Shown here piece by piece: positions 12,634-20,996 of a stretch of DNA of 64,000 nucleotides; the first letter of the stretch is position 1; every line of letters starts with the position of its first letter. The DNA is from Trebonia kvetii. GTDB taxonomy: Bacteria > Actinomycetota > Actinomycetes > Streptosporangiales > Streptosporangiaceae. The notes beneath the pieces are model-generated. The model worked only from the letters and a program-made list of their open reading frames with translations, had not been told where the DNA came from and did no database searches. The position numbers and the translations under genes are program-made. The DNA lies in contig NZ_RPFW01000012.1 of NCBI RefSeq assembly GCF_007827045.1, forward strand, positions 120,673 through 184,672. The letters are read 5' to 3'.

Positions 12634-13002
12634 TTACACCAGCTTCGCCCTGCGGACGGGGCGTTCGATGGCGATCGCGGCCGTGTAGCCCTCGCTCGGG
12701 ATCGGCTTGACCACCTCGACGCGCACCCAGTCCACGCCGTAGTCGGCGATGAGCCGCTCGGCGACCCGTTCCGCGGCCGTCTCGATGAGCTGGAACCTGC
12801 CCTCGATCACCACCGTCTTGATCGCCTGGGCCACCGCCGAGTAGTCGAGCGTGTCCGTGATGTCGTCCCTGGCGGCCGCCTTGGCCACGTCGGCTGACAT
12901 GTCCACCGAGAAGATCAGCGCCTGCTCGATCTCGCGTTCCCAGTCGTATACCCCGATGACCGTGGAGACCCGCAGGTCCCTGATCGATACTGTGTCCGTC
13001 AC
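12634..13002 (-). CDS. folB: Dihydroneopterin aldolase
   Basis: 122 residues, typical FolB length. It converts 7,8-dihydroneopterin to 6-hydroxymethyl-dihydropterin plus glycolaldehyde in folate synthesis; cytosolic, usually octameric. Family features seen: VIGVYDWERE (near residue 15, with the substrate-binding Glu), TLDYSAVAQAI, and the Lys in VEVVKP near residue 100. GTG 13002 is chosen because the family begins there; the frame continues upstream to 13221 only as overlap with the helicase gene. No other folate genes are adjacent. It is divergent from the RecQ gene with only 23 bp between start codons. Confidence 0.93.
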   Translation of the reverse strand: MTDTVSIRDLRVSTVIGVYDWEREIEQALIFSVDMSADVAKAAARDDITDTLDYSAVAQAIKTVVIEGRFQLIETAAERVAERLIADYGVDWVRVEVVKPIPSEGYTAAIAIERPVRRAKLV

Positions 13003-13025
13003 CCTTCGATGGTAGTTGTGGACCC

Positions 13026-15164
13026 ATGACTGATTCCGACTCCGGCTCTGACCTACGTGCGGCGGCTGAGGGGCACCTGCGGGCGCTCGCGGGCGACGGG
13101 GCGCGGCTGCGTGACGACCAGTGGACGGCGATTCGCGCCCTGGTCGCCGAGAAGCGGCGCGCGCTGGTGGTGCAGCGCACCGGCTGGGGCAAGTCGGCGG
13201 TGTACTTCGTCGCGACCGCACTGCTGCGCGCCGACGGCGCCGGGCCGACCGTCATCGTCTCGCCGCTGCTCGCGCTGATGCGCAACCAGGTCGACGCCGC
13301 GGTGCGGGCCGGCATCCACGCGCGCACCATCAACTCGGCGAACCTGGAGGACTGGGAGCAGATACACGCCGAGATCCGCGAGGGTGCGGTGGACGTCCTG
13401 CTCGTCAGCCCGGAGCGGCTGAACAACCCGGGATTCCGTGACAACGTGCTGCCGCGACTGACAGGAACAGCTGGCCTCATCGTGATCGACGAGGCGCACT
13501 GCATCTCCGACTGGGGCCACGACTTCCGGCCCGACTACCGGCGGATCAAGACGCTGCTTGACACCCTGCCGGCCGGGATTCCAGTGCTCGCCACCACCGC
13601 GACGGCGAACTCGCGGGTCACGCTTGACGTAGCGGAGCAGATGTCCACCGGCGAGAGCGATGTGCTCGTGCTGAGGGGGTCGCTCGACCGTGACTCGCTC
13701 CGGCTCGCCGTGGTCTCACTGCCCACCGCGGCCATGCGGCTGGCCTGGCTGGCGGCTAACCTGCGCGGCGGCGCGCTGGCCGGCTCCGGGATCATCTACA
13801 CGCTCACGGTCGCCGCCGCCTACGAGACCGCTGCCTTCCTGCGCGAGCAGGGCATCGAGGTAACCGCCTACAGCGGCAAGGACGACCAGGCGCAGCGGCT
13901 CGCGGCCGAGGAGGACCTGCTCGCCAACCGGGTCAAGGCCCTGGTCGCGACCAGCGCGCTCGGCATGGGCTTCGACAAGCCGGATCTCGGCTTCGTCGTG
14001 CACCTCGGCGCGCCGCAGTCGCCTGTCGCCTATTACCAGCAGATCGGCCGCGCGGGCCGTGGCGTGGAGCGCGCCGACGTGGTGCTGCTGCCCGGCCGGG
14101 AGGACCGCGACATCTGGGCCTACTTCGCCTCGCTCGCCTTCCCGCCGGAGCGACAGGTCCGCGCCACGCTGCAGTCGCTGGCGGAGGCCGGGCGGCCGCT
14201 GTCGACCGCCGCGCTCGAGACGCACGTCGACCTGTCGCGCGGGCGGCTCGAGTCGATGCTTAAGGTGCTCGACGTGGACGGCGCGGTGACCCGCACCACG
14301 GGCGGCTGGGCCGCCACCGGCATGCCCTGGGCCTACGACGGCGAGCGCTACGAGCGGGTGGCCCGCGAGCGCAGCCGCGAGCAGCAGGCCATGCTCGCCT
14401 ACCAGGCGACGGACGGGTGCCGGATGGAGTTCCTGCGCCGCGAGCTTGACGACCCAGAGGCCGGGCCCTGCGGCCGCTGCGACAACTGCACCGGCCGCCC
14501 GTGGCAGTCCGAGGTGCCGCAGGACGGAGCGGAGGCCGCCAGGCAGCGGCTGCTCCGCCCCGGCGTGACGGTGGAACCGCGGAAGATGTGGCCGACGGGG
14601 ATGCGCGATCTCGGCATCGACGACGCGTCGGGCAAGATTCCGGCCGCGCGGGTGGCCGAGCCCGGCCGGGCGCTCGGCCGGCTCACCGACGTCGGCTGGG
14701 GCGGCACGCTGCGCGCCCTGTTCGCCGACGGCGCACCTGACGAGCCGGTCACTGCGCAGCTCACCGACGCCATGGTGCAGGTGCTCGCGGCGTGGGACTG
14801 GGCGCGGCGGCCAGCCTCCGTGGTGACGCTGCCGTCCCGGTCGCGGCCCGTGCTCGTCTCCAGCCTCGGCGAAAGGATCGCCGCCATCGGCAGGCTAGGG
14901 TACCTCGGCTCGCTCGGCTACGCCACGCCCGACGGCCCTGGCCCGCGGCGGCACAACAGCGCGCAGCGGCTGAGCACCGTGTGGCGGGCCCTGACGGTGC
15001 CGCCAGAACTGCACGCCGCGATCGCGGCCGCCGGGGACGGCCCGGTCCTGCTCGTCGACGACCAGATCGACACCGGCTGGACCATGACCGTCGCCGCGGC
15101 CCTGCTGCGCGACGCCGGCGCCACCGCCGTGCTCCCCCTGGCGCTGGCGGCGACTACCGGCTGA
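13026..15164 (+). CDS. RecQ-family DNA helicase fused to a phosphoribosyltransferase-like domain
   Basis: 712 residues. The helicase core (about 20-370) has motif I as TGWGKSAVYF, motif II as DEAHCISDWGHDFRP, and motif VI as QQIGRAGRG. A zinc-binding segment follows (CRMEFLRREL...CGRCDNC, near residues 460-487). The C-terminal part (about 560-712) ends in LLVDDQIDTGWTMTVAAALL, a type I phosphoribosyltransferase PRPP-loop-like signature, as in ComF. No HRDC domain is seen. It would unwind DNA 3'-5' in repair; what the phosphoribosyltransferase domain does is unknown. The Walker A reads TGWGKS, as is normal for RecQ-like TGxGKS. The start ATG 13026 is 23 bp from the divergent folB start. Confidence 0.9.
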   Translation: MTDSDSGSDLRAAAEGHLRALAGDGARLRDDQWTAIRALVAEKRRALVVQRTGWGKSAVYFVATALLRADGAGPTVIVSPLLALMRNQVDAAVRAGIHARTINSANLEDWEQIHAEIREGAVDVLLVSPERLNNPGFRDNVLPRLTGTAGLIVIDEAHCISDWGHDFRPDYRRIKTLLDTLPAGIPVLATTATANSRVTLDVAEQMSTGESDVLVLRGSLDRDSLRLAVVSLPTAAMRLAWLAANLRGGALAGSGIIYTLTVAAAYETAAFLREQGIEVTAYSGKDDQAQRLAAEEDLLANRVKALVATSALGMGFDKPDLGFVVHLGAPQSPVAYYQQIGRAGRGVERADVVLLPGREDRDIWAYFASLAFPPERQVRATLQSLAEAGRPLSTAALETHVDLSRGRLESMLKVLDVDGAVTRTTGGWAATGMPWAYDGERYERVARERSREQQAMLAYQATDGCRMEFLRRELDDPEAGPCGRCDNCTGRPWQSEVPQDGAEAARQRLLRPGVTVEPRKMWPTGMRDLGIDDASGKIPAARVAEPGRALGRLTDVGWGGTLRALFADGAPDEPVTAQLTDAMVQVLAAWDWARRPASVVTLPSRSRPVLVSSLGERIAAIGRLGYLGSLGYATPDGPGPRRHNSAQRLSTVWRALTVPPELHAAIAAAGDGPVLLVDDQIDTGWTMTVAAALLRDAGATAVLPLALAATTG

Positions 15165-15177
15165 GCTCGGCCGCCGA

Positions 15178-15516
15178 TCAGGCGACGTACGGCTCTGAGC
15201 CGGTCTCGCTGATCATGGGACGGCCCGCGACGGCCCAGCCGGTCATGCCGTCGGCCACGTTGACCGTCTTCCACCCGGCACCCGCGAGGGCCTGGGTGGC
15301 GTAGGCCGAGCGCGCGCCCGACCGGCAGATCACGAACACCTCGCGGTCTTGCGGAATCTCCGCGGCGCGCTCGGCGAGCGCGCCGACAGGGATGTGCACG
15401 GCCTCCGGGGCGTGCCCGGCCGCCCACTCGTCGTCCTCACGCACATCGAGGAGGTACGAGCCGGCCGGCAGGTCTGTCGACATGACCGAGGGATTGTCAT
15501 CGTCGGAGTGGAACAC
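15178..15516 (-). CDS. Rhodanese-like domain protein
   Basis: 112 residues, a single-domain rhodanese. The active-site loop is CRSGAR, whose Cys would carry the persulfide; upstream motifs LLDVREDDEWAAGHAPEA and HIPVGAL are typical. The GTG at 15516 follows an AAGGAG ribosome site nine bases away, and is preferred over in-frame starts up to 15675, which would add an unrelated Arg/Cys-rich extension. Likely sulfur transfer or redox role in the cytosol; the partner is unknown. It is convergent with the RecQ gene, 13 bp apart. Confidence 0.9.
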   Translation of the reverse strand: MFHSDDDNPSVMSTDLPAGSYLLDVREDDEWAAGHAPEAVHIPVGALAERAAEIPQDREVFVICRSGARSAYATQALAGAGWKTVNVADGMTGWAVAGRPMISETGSEPYVA

Positions 15517-15676
15517 GTTCGTTCTCCTTGCCGCAGGGGAGCAGAACCTGGCAGCGTAGCACCATCGCAGCATTGGCATATTGTGCGAGCTAGCGTACCG
15601 CTCTTCCGCCCGGCAACAGCCCCCCGCTAGGATCGTGGTCCCCCTCTCACCCCAATCACTTGATTGAGGATCCAAC

Positions 15677-17143
15677 GTGACCGCGTTCCCGTCGTACCAG
15701 CCCTATCCCGGCGCCGAGCCTCAGTACGCGGTCGCGCCGCCGCCCATCCTTGTGGCGGCGGCAGACCCGGCGCCGCAGCGCAGGTGGACGGTGCTGCTGC
15801 GCCTCATCCTCGCCGTGCCGCACATGATCGTGCTGGAGGCGCTGTCCATCGCCGCGATGGTCATCGCCTTCGTCGGCTGGTGGGGCGCGCTGTTCACCGG
15901 GCGGCTGCCCGAGTTCGCCGTCACGTACCAAAGCGGCTACCTGCGCTGGATGACCCGGTTCTACAGCTACCTGTGCCTGCTCACCGACGCCTGGCCGCCG
16001 TTCTCGTTCGACGACGACCCCGGCTACCCGGTCCGTGTCGCGATCCCGGCGCCGCAGCGGTTGAACCGGGGTGCCGTGTTCTTCCGGTGCATCCTCGTCA
16101 TTCCCGCCTGGTTCCTGGCCACGCTGATCGGCAATGCCATCACGCCGATCGGGTTCGTCGCGTGGCTGATCACCCTCATCACCGGCAGGCTGCCCCGATC
16201 GCTGCACGTCGCGTACCTGGCGGTGGTGCGGTACCAGGCACGGTTCTACGGCTACGGCTGGCTGCTGCTGACCCCCGCCTACCCCGGCGGCCTCTACGGC
16301 GACGGCCAGGCGACAGCGACTTGGGCGGACGCGCCGCCGGACGCGCCGGACTCCGCCCCGCCAAGCCCGGGCTACGGTACCCAGGAATCGGTGTACGGTG
16401 CGCCGGCATCGCCCTACGGAACGCCGGGGCCAGTCTTCGACACGCCTGCCGGCAGCCAGCCGGGCGGCTGGGGCACGCCCGGGTACGGGGCTCCGGGCTA
16501 CGAAGCTCCCGGCTACGGAGTTCCCGGGTACGGAGTTCCCGGGTATGGAGTTCCCGGGTATGGAGTTCCCGGTTATGGCTATGGCACCCCGGGATATGGC
16601 CGCCCCGCCTTCCAGCCGGCCACCTGGCTGCTGCGGCTGACGTCGGGCGCACGGCGCTGGGTCACCGCGTTCATCGTGATCGGGGCGCTGTTCATGGTCG
16701 GCCAGACAGCACTCAACGTTGTCAACATCACGAACGGCCTACACGGCTTCCACGGCTTGGACTCCATCCGGGGAAGCATCGACCGCGGCCAGCTCAGCAC
16801 GTCGTACTCGGCCCTGAACCGCACCATGACCTCCTGGGAGAGTGCCACCACGGACTGCGAGCACAACCTCACCTGCGTGACCAAGCAGGACGCCAAGGCC
16901 TCCCGTGGCTTCAACACGTTCGCTGACCAGATGTACGACCCGCTGGTGCCGCGCGGCGCCGCCGCTGACCAGGACAGACTCATCGCGGACGCCAGGACGC
17001 TGTCGCACGACTTCACCCGGCTGAGCAAGTCCACGACCACGGCCGGGTACGAGGAGACGTTCGCGAGCACCGGGCTGCAGCAGCAGCTGAACGCGTTCAA
17101 CCAGGACTACCAGGCGCTGGTCGACAAGCTCCGAACGTACTGA
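15677..17143 (+). CDS. DUF4389 membrane protein with Pro/Gly/Tyr repeat linker
   Basis: 488 residues. Two DUF4389-type units occupy about residues 30-215, each with paired hydrophobic helices and a WGALFTGRLP or LITLITGRLP motif. Residues about 225-315 form a low-complexity linker rich in Pro, Gly and Tyr, with a tandem PGYGV run. Another transmembrane helix (about 330-350) leads into a C-terminal extracytoplasmic region of about 135 residues with no recognised domain. Function unknown. The start GTG 15677 follows GAGGA about 5-9 bases upstream. The linker DNA is a 15-bp tandem repeat, likely to vary between strains. Confidence 0.8.
   Translation: MTAFPSYQPYPGAEPQYAVAPPPILVAAADPAPQRRWTVLLRLILAVPHMIVLEALSIAAMVIAFVGWWGALFTGRLPEFAVTYQSGYLRWMTRFYSYLCLLTDAWPPFSFDDDPGYPVRVAIPAPQRLNRGAVFFRCILVIPAWFLATLIGNAITPIGFVAWLITLITGRLPRSLHVAYLAVVRYQARFYGYGWLLLTPAYPGGLYGDGQATATWADAPPDAPDSAPPSPGYGTQESVYGAPASPYGTPGPVFDTPAGSQPGGWGTPGYGAPGYEAPGYGVPGYGVPGYGVPGYGVPGYGYGTPGYGRPAFQPATWLLRLTSGARRWVTAFIVIGALFMVGQTALNVVNITNGLHGFHGLDSIRGSIDRGQLSTSYSALNRTMTSWESATTDCEHNLTCVTKQDAKASRGFNTFADQMYDPLVPRGAAADQDRLIADARTLSHDFTRLSKSTTTAGYEETFASTGLQQQLNAFNQDYQALVDKLRTY
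16481..16570 (+). repeat. 15-bp tandem repeat (six units) inside the DUF4389 gene
   Basis: Six consecutive 15-bp units of the form GGGTAYGGAGTTCCC, the last two identical, encode the PGYGV/PGYGA repeats. In-frame length keeps the reading frame intact whatever the copy number. Confidence 0.8.
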
Positions 17144-17187
17144 GAAGCTGGGCCGGAAGCTGCGGTTCCACGAGGAGGCGGCCGCCG

Positions 17188-17412
17188 ATGAGGCTCACCA
17201 GCTCCCGCACCGCGCTGCTCGCCACCCTGCCGCTCGTCCTCGAGCCGGCGGCGCGGTGGCTCGCCGATCATTTCGGCGTGCTGTCCTGGTCGTCCTTCGC
17301 CCCGGCCGTGTACGCGGAGGTGACGGCTGGCCTGGCGCTCAGCGTCGCCGTGGGCGTGGCCGTGGTGCTCGCCTGGCGCCGCGGCTCAGGCTCGGTCTCG
17401 GCGATGCCGTAG
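17188..17412 (+). CDS. Small predicted membrane protein (74 residues), overlapping mmpL antisense
   Basis: ATG 17188 has a strong GAGGAGG ribosome site nine bases upstream. The product has two hydrophobic stretches (about residues 8-25 and 45-65) and an Arg/Ser tail. No family recognised. It begins 45 bp after the DUF4389 gene on the same strand. Its last 145 bp overlap the 3' end of the convergent MMPL gene, whose matching C-terminal tail is low-complexity; either the small gene or that tail may be the fortuitous frame. Confidence 0.4.
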   Translation: MRLTSSRTALLATLPLVLEPAARWLADHFGVLSWSSFAPAVYAEVTAGLALSVAVGVAVVLAWRRGSGSVSAMP

Positions 17413-19523
17413 CGGGCATAGAGGCGGCGCAGCGGAGCAGGCGCCCACCAGTTGGCCTGGCCAAGCAGGCGCATTGTCGCGGGCACGAGCAGGACGCGGA
17501 CGACGGTCGCGTCCACGATGAGCGCGACGATCATGCCGACGCCGAGCAGTTTCAGGAACATGACGCCGGAGGCGGAGAACAGGCCGACCACGATGACCAG
17601 GAGCAGCGCGAGGCTGGTGATCAGCCCGCCGGTCCGCTGCAGGCCCACGGCCACGGCGTCCGCATTGTCGCCGGTCTCGTCATAGCGCTCCCTGATGCGC
17701 GACAGCAGGAACACCTCGTAGTCCATGGACAGCCCGAAGACGATGACGAGCAGCAGGATCGGCATCGTCGGGTCGATCGTCCCTGTCGCGGTGAACGAGA
17801 GCAGGCCGGACAGGTGCCCCCACTGAAACACCCAGACGATCACGCCGAACGTCGCGGACAGCGACAGGATGTTCATCACGATTGCCTTGACCGGCAGAAC
17901 AACCGAACCGAAGGCGAGGAACAGCAGCACGAACGTGGCGGCCGCGGTGAGCAGCGCCATCCACGGCAGCGTGCCGCCGAGGCTGGACAGTTCGTCGACG
18001 AGCATCGCGGTCTCGCCGCCGACCAGCACCGTGGCGTGCGCTGGCGGCGCGATGGCGCGGACCTCGGTCACGATCTGCCTGGCCTGCGGAGAGTCGGGCA
18101 GCGGCCGGTAGCCGATAGCGAGCCTGACATCCGTACCCTGCTGCCCGGTGACCCGGGTGCCGGTGACACCGGGGATCGCGTCGATCCTGCTCGTGTAGCC
18201 GGCCAGTGCGGCCGGGCTGGCGACGCCGCTGACCACGGCCTCGATCGGATTCGTCGAGTTGGCGGGGAACTCGCTGCTCAGCGTCTCCTGTACCTGCCTG
18301 ACGGTATTGCCGGCCGGCAGCACTCGCGCGTCCGTGCCGCCCCAGGAGGCGCGCAGGAACGGCGTGCCCAGCGCGAGCAGGGCGATCACGATCACCGCGG
18401 CGACGGCGACCGGACGGCGCATGACGCGGTGCGCGAGGCGGTACCAGCCGCCCGTCGTCTCGGCTGACCGCGGCACGTCGGCCCGGACGCTCTTCCTGAC
18501 GGCGAGGGCGTTGACCCGGTGCCCGAGGACGCCGAGCATCGCGGGCAGCACGGTAAGCGCGGCGATGACGTCGACCGCGACGGTGGCGACACCGCCGTAA
18601 CCCATGGAGCGCAGGAAGACCGGCTGGAACAGCATCAGGCTGCTCAGCGCGAGTGCCACCGTAACCCCGGAGACGAGGACCGTGCGGCCAGCCGTGGCCA
18701 CCGTCCGCGCCACCGCGGCATCCACCGTGGGCTGACGGCGCAGTTCCTCGCGGAACCTGTTCACGATGAACAGGCCGTAGTCGATGCCAAGGCCCAGCCC
18801 CAGGATCGTGGTGATGTTCACCGAGTAGACGGCGACCGTGGTGGTCATGGTGAGCAGCCGGAGCACTGTGAACGAGCCGAGGATCGCCAGGCCGCCGATG
18901 GCGAGCGGCGTGATGGCCGCGACGACACTGCCGAAGATGATGACGAGCAGGATGAGCAGCACGGGGAACGAGATGGCCTCGGCTCGCGCGATGTTGGCGC
19001 TGACCTCGCTGTTGATCGCGACCTCGGCAGGAACGCCGCCGCCGGTTTGGGCCGTGATGCCGTCGCCCGCCCGAGTGGCGAAGTCCGCCTTGATCGACTT
19101 GTAGGTGGCCTCGCGCTGCTGGTCGGTGCCGCCCGCGAGGCGCAGGGCGGCGTAGGTCGAGTGGCGGTCGGCCGAGACCAGGTCCCGCTGGCCGCTCGTC
19201 CAGTAGGTGACGGACCCGGTGACCTGGCTGCCAGGGAGGGCGGCCAGGTAGGCCGTCACCGCCCGGCGGTAGGCGGGATCGGCGACGGTCCGGGTGGCGC
19301 TGCGGAACAGCACCACCACGTCCGCGCCGTCACGGCCGAACACGCTGTCGGCGCGGGCCGATTCCACGCTGCTCTGGCTGCCCGGCGGCGTGAAGGTGTT
19401 TCCCGAGGTGAGCTTGCCGAAGACTCCGGTTCCCCAGACGCCAGCGGCGATCACGAAGAGCAGGCAGGCGACAAGCGTCAGCCGTCGCGCCCGGTATATC
19501 CGCCGTCCCCATGCTTCGAACAT
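17268..19523 (-). CDS. MMPL/RND-family transporter
   Basis: 751 residues, a typical MMPL size. There are about twelve transmembrane helices in two bundles (TM1, then 2-6 and 7-12), with two large extracytoplasmic loops after TM1 and TM7. The motif GLGLGIDYGLFIVNRFREE and its second-half counterpart VFGLSMDYEVFLLSRIRE carry the Asp-Tyr pairs that couple transport to the proton gradient in this family. The C-terminal about 45 residues are Thr/Ala-rich and not conserved-looking. ATG 19523 follows GGGAGG; the frame is open to a GTG at 19577 but that crosses the divergent promoter. Substrate unknown (lipid, siderophore or drug). Divergent from the TetR gene at 19694, likely its repressor. Confidence 0.92.
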   Translation of the reverse strand: MFEAWGRRIYRARRLTLVACLLFVIAAGVWGTGVFGKLTSGNTFTPPGSQSSVESARADSVFGRDGADVVVLFRSATRTVADPAYRRAVTAYLAALPGSQVTGSVTYWTSGQRDLVSADRHSTYAALRLAGGTDQQREATYKSIKADFATRAGDGITAQTGGGVPAEVAINSEVSANIARAEAISFPVLLILLVIIFGSVVAAITPLAIGGLAILGSFTVLRLLTMTTTVAVYSVNITTILGLGLGIDYGLFIVNRFREELRRQPTVDAAVARTVATAGRTVLVSGVTVALALSSLMLFQPVFLRSMGYGGVATVAVDVIAALTVLPAMLGVLGHRVNALAVRKSVRADVPRSAETTGGWYRLAHRVMRRPVAVAAVIVIALLALGTPFLRASWGGTDARVLPAGNTVRQVQETLSSEFPANSTNPIEAVVSGVASPAALAGYTSRIDAIPGVTGTRVTGQQGTDVRLAIGYRPLPDSPQARQIVTEVRAIAPPAHATVLVGGETAMLVDELSSLGGTLPWMALLTAAATFVLLFLAFGSVVLPVKAIVMNILSLSATFGVIVWVFQWGHLSGLLSFTATGTIDPTMPILLLVIVFGLSMDYEVFLLSRIRERYDETGDNADAVAVGLQRTGGLITSLALLLVIVVGLFSASGVMFLKLLGVGMIVALIVDATVVRVLLVPATMRLLGQANWWAPAPLRRLYARYGIAETEPEPRRQASTTATPTATLSARPAVTSAYTAGAKDDQDSTPK

Positions 19524-19573
19524 CACGCCTCCCGGGCCATGATGGGTTCGTCCCACGCCGGTTATTCGAGTGA

Positions 19574-19619
19574 ACACCGTAAACTGATTACATTGCTAAC
19601 TTTGCATACACCGTTTACT
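19574..19619. promoter_or_regulatory. Candidate TetR operator: paired 12-bp repeats between mmpL and tetR
   Basis: ACACCGTAAACT at 19574-19585 and ACACCGTTTACT at 19608-19619 are near-identical direct repeats (10 of 12) 34 bp apart; their cores GTAAAC and GTTTAC also form an inverted pair. They lie in the 170-bp divergent promoter region. Operator function is inferred. Confidence 0.45.
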
Positions 19620-19693
19620 AGCGTCAAGAGTGTTCGCCAAAAGTTCTTCCGCCGACTGCCGGGGACAGGTAAAACAGAGTCAGGAGGTTACGC

Positions 19694-20497
19694 GTGACGC
19701 AGGCAGTACCCGACTCACCCGCCTCACCGGCTCCGCCAACTCGCCGGGACAGGTTGCGCGCGGCGACGATGGAGGAGATCACGGCGACGGCCCGCCGGCT
19801 GCTCGTGGAGCAGGGACCGGAGGCGGCGTCGCTGCGGGCCATTGCCCGCGAGATGGGGATGACCGCGCCCGGGCTCTACCGGTACTACAGCAGCCGAGAG
19901 GAACTGCTCAGGCACGTGATCGCGACGATGTTCACCGAGCTCTCCCGCGACATCCACCGCGCGATCGACGAAGTCGGGCTGAGTTCCGGCGGCGTGGCCT
20001 TCGCCCGCGGCGAGGCCGCGCCTGACGAGATCCAGCGGCACCTCGCGCTGAAGCTGGTGGCTGCGTGCCGCGAATTCCGCCGCTGGGGCCTAAGCCACAA
20101 GGACGAGTTCACGCTGCTGTTCGGCGTTCCGCTGCCGGGGTTCGACGACGGCAGGTTTGACGTCGCCCAGGAGTGCGCCATGGAGTTCGCCGGGACGTTC
20201 TACGGCCTGTTCATCGAGCTGTGGAGCTTCACTCACTTTCCTGTTCCTGCTCCGGGGGCGATCGACAAGGCGCTGCGCGCGCAGCTCGGCCGGTTCCGCG
20301 CCGCCCTGGGCACGGACGTGCCAGACGGCGCGGTCCTGGTGTTCCTGCGCTGCTGGGTGCTTCTCTACGGCGCGGTCTCGATGGAGGTCTTCGGCCACCT
20401 AGGGTTCGCGCTCGACGACCCGGCCCCGATGTTCGAATTCACGCTGGCCGACCTGGCCCGCCTGGTGGGGCTTGATTACCCCGTCACCGGCGCCTGA
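19694..20497 (+). CDS. TetR/AcrR-family regulator (WHG-type C-terminal domain)
   Basis: 267 residues. The N-terminal helix-turn-helix is clear (about residues 20-70: RRLLVEQGPEAASLRAIARE followed by TAPGLYRYYSSREELL). The C-terminal half resembles the WHG/TetR_C_33 ligand-binding domain of actinobacterial regulators; the ligand is unknown. GTG 19694 follows AGGAGG. Divergent from the MMPL transporter, so local control of export is likely. Its 3' end overlaps the next, convergent gene by 14 bp. Confidence 0.9.
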   Translation: MTQAVPDSPASPAPPTRRDRLRAATMEEITATARRLLVEQGPEAASLRAIAREMGMTAPGLYRYYSSREELLRHVIATMFTELSRDIHRAIDEVGLSSGGVAFARGEAAPDEIQRHLALKLVAACREFRRWGLSHKDEFTLLFGVPLPGFDDGRFDVAQECAMEFAGTFYGLFIELWSFTHFPVPAPGAIDKALRAQLGRFRAALGTDVPDGAVLVFLRCWVLLYGAVSMEVFGHLGFALDDPAPMFEFTLADLARLVGLDYPVTGA

Positions 20498-20930
20498 CGC
20501 GAGCGCGGAGCAGCGTGATCGTGGCGGCCAGGAGGACAACGCCCGTCGCCGCCTCCTGGGGAAAGCGGTGCGGCGCCTCCTGCTGAATCCGCCTGTGGAA
20601 CTCGTCCACGCGGCGCGGAAACGGCGAGCGTCCGAAAAACTCGACGGACGGTTTCCCGATGTCGGGTAGCGCCGCGCCCGCCATGCCCGCGAGCACGGCA
20701 ACACGCGTGTCGCCGGGCGCGATCGCTGCCATGGCACCCATGACCGCGAGGCCGGTCAGTCCGTCCACCACCGCCACCCGCATGAACTGGTCATGCGCCC
20801 GCCATTTCCCCCAGTGCGGCACCGCGTCGAGGACGAAGTGCGAGACGACCCCGAGGGCGAAAGCGGAAACGGGGCGGCGTGTCGCTGCGCCGATCACCGC
20901 ACCGGACAGCACGTGATTGGTCACCAGCAT
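20484..20930 (-). CDS. Membrane-bound metal-dependent hydrolase-like protein (YdjM/DUF457-like)
   Basis: 148 residues with three or four hydrophobic helices. N-terminal TNHVLSGAVIG and the HFVLDAVPHW motif near residue 32 recall the His/Asp metal-binding pattern of YdjM-like inner-membrane proteins. An Arg-rich end closes the protein. Its activity is not established for the family. ATG 20930 is the only sensible start; the gene is divergent from serS with a 66-bp gap. Confidence 0.7.
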   Translation of the reverse strand: MLVTNHVLSGAVIGAATRRPVSAFALGVVSHFVLDAVPHWGKWRAHDQFMRVAVVDGLTGLAVMGAMAAIAPGDTRVAVLAGMAGAALPDIGKPSVEFFGRSPFPRRVDEFHRRIQQEAPHRFPQEAATGVVLLAATITLLRARVRRR

Positions 20931-20996
20931 GCCTTTAACCTAACCCGGTTCGGCGTCCTCAGCACGTGACCCGCCACGCCTGGTAGCGTTTCCACC

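Noticed and set aside
16481..16570. CRISPR-like array from the 15-bp repeats
   Set aside because: Units are contiguous without spacers and code in frame for PGYGV repeats.
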